Assembly: GCF_000685865.1 (NCBI RefSeq) | Contig: NZ_JMKS01000003.1 | Location: 434,001 to 498,000, forward strand | Direction of reading: 5' to 3' | Origin: Exiguobacterium antarcticum DSM 14480 | GTDB taxonomy: Bacteria > Bacillota > Bacilli > Exiguobacteriales > Exiguobacteriaceae | Length of the DNA: 64,000 nucleotides | In this document: in pieces, positions 61,320 through 64,000 of the stretch | Position numbering within the stretch: the stretch's first letter is position 1 | Layout of the letters: each line of letters opens with the position of its first letter | Notes under the pieces: generated by a model | The model's input: only the letters and a program-made list of their open reading frames with translations | The model's database searches: none | Told to the model about the DNA's origin: nothing | Translations under genes and position numbers: made by a program

Positions 61320-62514
61320 ATGGAATAAAATTAAAGCGTTCTGATGTTTCCGCCGAAAAGACACCTAACTTGGAAAACAGGACGACTTGATTTACCGTTG
61401 CTTGATTTACTTCGTTTTGACGAAAGCTTAGTTTCTCTTTATCCGTGAATCGATTGTAGAGCGGCTTAAATCCATAATTGACGTGTGGCTGAAATTGAAT
61501 GGCCCGATCAATCTTTTCCAGTCGATTCTGTTTGATGCTGCCACCGACTACTCCACGTCCTAAAATAGCGATGGCTTTTCCGTCTGCCCGATGCACGTTT
61601 CGAATCGTATTGTATTGAATGACCGGTTGGTTCCAGTTCATCATTGAAATCGCATGATCTTTCGTTCCGTCAATTACGTTATTTAAAATACGGACCGCCG
61701 TATGCGGACGATCTTGAGAATATTGATGTGTGCCGATTGCGACATTGATATTAGTGAAGTCATTGTTCCGAATCGTAATATCGTGATTCGGTGTCCGGTC
61801 TTGCGCCGACCATTTCCATTGAAAGCCTTTTGTGACCGGGTCCGGCGTATCCAGATTAATGGATTCATTGGGACCTGTCCCGGCAATCATCTTCGCATCG
61901 ACAAAATGCATGTTTTCAATAAGTGCCGTTTTGGTCGCATCCAGTTCAATTGCATGTGACCCTTGTTGATGACGGATCGTGATTCCCCCGAGATACAGAT
62001 TTTCATTATGCGCAATCGCAAAAGCTGAGCCGCGCGGAAAATAATTTAAATCGATTTGAGCATTTCCCCGTCCGATGATTTTAATGTTTTTTGACCCGCC
62101 ATATTTCCCGACTGTTGTATTTAACCGCAAAACAGAAGGTGGCACCAAGTCGAAGATGCTTGTCGTTGCACGGATTTTTGACGTACCTGTCTCATTCGTC
62201 TTTTTGATGATGACACCATCCTCTAAAATGATGGTCGTATTGGAAGGAACCCCGACACGTAACGGGGAAAGATACACTCCTTTTGACAAGACTAGCGTTC
62301 CTCCGCCTTCCGCCTCGATTTTTTCGAGATACGACCGAAGTGTGTAATGATTTCTAGTTTGGGCATTGTATGTCGAATACGCGCGAAGTGCAGGATCAAC
62401 CGGTTCTGTCTGTGGCGTAATCCGGTAACTTTTCATACTGATTGCGTGTTCTGTGTCAGGTAAAAGCAGAAATACTAAGACCAGGCATACTCCAAGCATC
62501 GTTCTTGTTTTCAT
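61318..62514 (-). CDS. Secreted right-handed parallel beta-helix protein
   Basis: The 398-residue protein has a signal peptide (MKTRTMLGVCLVLVFLLLP). Its mature region has the pectate lyase/polygalacturonase-like repeat pattern: GGTLVLSKGVY, NTTIILEDGVIIKK, NIKIIGRGNAQID, LYLGGITIRH, DITIRNNDFTN and AVRILNNVIDG. A catalytic Asp pair typical of GH28 is not obvious, and the substrate is unknown. It could be a polysaccharide lyase, hydrolase or epimerase. AAGGGG lies eight bases before the ATG. It stands alone between terminators. Confidence 0.8.
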   Translation of the reverse strand: MKTRTMLGVCLVLVFLLLPDTEHAISMKSYRITPQTEPVDPALRAYSTYNAQTRNHYTLRSYLEKIEAEGGGTLVLSKGVYLSPLRVGVPSNTTIILEDGVIIKKTNETGTSKIRATTSIFDLVPPSVLRLNTTVGKYGGSKNIKIIGRGNAQIDLNYFPRGSAFAIAHNENLYLGGITIRHQQGSHAIELDATKTALIENMHFVDAKMIAGTGPNESINLDTPDPVTKGFQWKWSAQDRTPNHDITIRNNDFTNINVAIGTHQYSQDRPHTAVRILNNVIDGTKDHAISMMNWNQPVIQYNTIRNVHRADGKAIAILGRGVVGGSIKQNRLEKIDRAIQFQPHVNYGFKPLYNRFTDKEKLSFRQNEVNQATVNQVVLFSKLGVFSAETSERFNFIP

Positions 62515-62570
62515 TCCCTCATCCCCTTCTCTGTTCCTATTATCGGTATTCGAGCATAGAATCTGTAGGA

Positions 62571-62602
62571 CAAAAAAAGAGGGCAGCTGTGAGCCACCCT
62601 CT
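62571..62602 (-). terminator. Terminator after thrS
   Basis: A 10-bp stem (62578-62587 with 62593-62602) with one G-T pair and a 5-base loop is followed by seven T on the minus strand. Confidence 0.9.
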
Positions 62603-62621
62603 TATCGCTATTACTAAATCC

Positions 62622-64000
62622 TTATTTTGAACGGTTTGCGATTTCTTGTTCCAAGTCGCTGACGAACTGTTCCAGTGATGCGTTGCTTGAATCTTTTGAA
62701 CCGTAGCGGCGGATATTGACTTCACGCGCTTCGATTTCTTTATCACCAAGAACGAGCATGACCGGTACTTTATTGACTTGTGCTTCGCGAATCCGGTAAC
62801 CGAGTTTTTCATCCCGGAAGTCCGTTTCGACACGAATCCCTTTTTTCAGGAGAATCGCTTTGATTTCACGTGCGTAGTCTTCATGTACGCTTGAGACTGG
62901 AATCAACTTCACTTGAACCGGTGCGAGCCATGTCGGGAATGCCCCTTTGTACTCTTCGATCAAGTACGCGACGAATCGTTCCATTGTCGAGACGACACCA
63001 CGGTGTAGGACAACAGGACGATGATCTTGTCCGTCATTTCCTTTGTACGTCAGCTCAAAACGTTCCGGCAAGAGGAAGTCGAGTTGGACGGTCGATAGCG
63101 TTTCGTCTTTGCCGAGTGCCGTCCGGACCTGCACGTCAAGCTTTGGTCCGTAGAATGCCGCTTCGCCTTCTGCTTCGAAGTACGGCAGCTCGAGCTCATC
63201 CATCGTTTCTTTTAACTCACGCTGCGCCATTTCCCAAATCGCATCGTTGTCGAAGTATTTTTCTTTATCAGCCGGATCACGGTACGACAGACGGAACTTG
63301 TAGTCTGTGATACCGAAGTCGGCGTATACTTCCTGAATCAAGTGGACGATTGCTTTGAACTCTTCCTTCATTTGATCCGGACGAACAAACGTATGTCCAT
63401 CGTTGAGGACCATGTAACGGACACGCTGGAGACCTGTTAACGCACCCGACATCTCATAACGGTGCATACCTCCGAGTTCTGCGACACGGAGCGGTAAATC
63501 ACGGTACGATCGCGGTTCGTTTTTATAAATCATCATATGGTGCGGACAGTTCATCGGACGGAGGACTAACTCTTCATTGTCCATCTCCATTTTCGGGAAC
63601 ATATCATCTTGATAATGATCCCAGTGTCCTGATGTTTTATACAATTCAACAGAACCGAGAACCGGCGTATAGACATGCTCGTACCCAAGTTCGAGTTCTT
63701 TATCGACGATATACCGCTCGACCGTCCGGCGGATGGCTGCGCCTTTTGGCAACCACATCGGTAGACCTTGACCGACATCTTGAGACGTAAAGAACAAATT
63801 GAGTTCTTTTCCGAGTTTCCGATGGTCCCGTTCTTTTGCTTCTGCCAGGAAATGCAGGTGTTGTTTCAACTGGTCTTTATTCGCCCATGCTGTTCCATAA
63901 ATCCGTTGGAGCATCTTGTTTTTCGAATCGCCGCGCCAGTAAGCACCGGCGATGCTCATCAGTTTGAAGACTTGGAGTTTGGCTGTCGCCGGCACGTGTG
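62622..64000 (-). CDS. thrS: Threonyl-tRNA synthetase, C-terminal part
   Basis: ThrRS charges tRNA-Thr. About 458 codons are in the window; the N-terminal TGS and most of the editing domain lie beyond the right edge. The visible part begins [24 protein letters not shown]. It contains motif 2 ([24 protein letters not shown]), the zinc ligands Cys in [12 protein letters not shown] and the histidines, motif 3 ([19 protein letters not shown]) and the anticodon-binding domain. A complete gene should be near 640 residues. It is followed by a strong terminator. Confidence 0.96.
   Translation of the reverse strand, partial: HVPATAKLQVFKLMSIAGAYWRGDSKNKMLQRIYGTAWANKDQLKQHLHFLAEAKERDHRKLGKELNLFFTSQDVGQGLPMWLPKGAAIRRTVERYIVDKELELGYEHVYTPVLGSVELYKTSGHWDHYQDDMFPKMEMDNEELVLRPMNCPHHMMIYKNEPRSYRDLPLRVAELGGMHRYEMSGALTGLQRVRYMVLNDGHTFVRPDQMKEEFKAIVHLIQEVYADFGITDYKFRLSYRDPADKEKYFDNDAIWEMAQRELKETMDELELPYFEAEGEAAFYGPKLDVQVRTALGKDETLSTVQLDFLLPERFELTYKGNDGQDHRPVVLHRGVVSTMERFVAYLIEEYKGAFPTWLAPVQVKLIPVSSVHEDYAREIKAILLKKGIRVETDFRDEKLGYRIREAQVNKVPVMLVLGDKEIEAREVNIRRYGSKDSSNASLEQFVSDLEQEIANRSK

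Overview
The window looks like a chromosomal segment of a low-to-mid GC, non-sporulating member of the Bacillales, most likely an Exiguobacterium. Gene order is the conserved Bacillus backbone running thrS, infC-rpmI-rplT, pheST, zapA-cvpA-polX-mutS2, fadD-fadR-etfBA, trxA, uvrC, sdhCAB, murI-rph, tig-clpX-lonA-engB, hemACDBL, valS, folC, nearly all on the minus strand. The sporulation genes that sit at these spots in Bacillus subtilis (spoVID/ysxE, lonB, gerE, gerM) are absent. I see no insertion sequence, prophage, CRISPR array or rRNA.

Layout by position. 1-3258: 5' end of folC, then valS behind a T-box leader. 3266-8672: haem operon hemA-C-D-B-L without hemX, with a PerR-like box on its promoter. 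8788-16228: a five-gene accessory operon (membrane-anchored glycosidase-like protein, degenerate receiver protein, membrane HEAT-repeat protein, processive family 2 glycosyltransferase, AI-2E-type membrane protein), apparently an exopolysaccharide synthase system and the best candidate for something undescribed. 16381-22195: engB-lonA, clpX, tig. 22246-27629: ysoA-like gene, lipoprotein, tRNA-Arg, murI-rph-rdgB-ysnB, a lone HPr gene and a thioesterase. 27647-30970: sdhCAB with a candidate cre. 31078-35992: yslB, a PH-domain gene with an ECF-type promoter, uvrC, an unusual flavin oxidoreductase and a VOC protein. 36011-40690: trxA and the fatty acid oxidation genes with FadR-like and cre sites. 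40822-47236: YitT protein, DUF350 protein plus a 27-residue membrane peptide, mutS2, polX, cvpA, zapA. 47355-51986: rnhC, a MurE-type ligase and a marR-MFS pair whose MarR appears to start at ATC. 52023-58209: pheST behind a second T-box, an rRNA/tRNA methyltransferase, an M42 peptidase and a dimeric dUTPase. 58219-59591: rplT-rpmI-infC with an L20-type leader and an ATT start for IF3. 59745-64000: a PerR-type catalase, a secreted beta-helix protein and the 3' three quarters of thrS.

Together the genes are mostly housekeeping (translation, haem, TCA cycle, beta-oxidation, proteolysis, DNA repair), with lineage-specific insertions at four or five points in the backbone. Peroxide control appears to connect the haem operon and catalase, and carbon catabolite control appears to connect sdh and etf. 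All assignments come from reading motifs, gene order and signals by eye. No database search was run.
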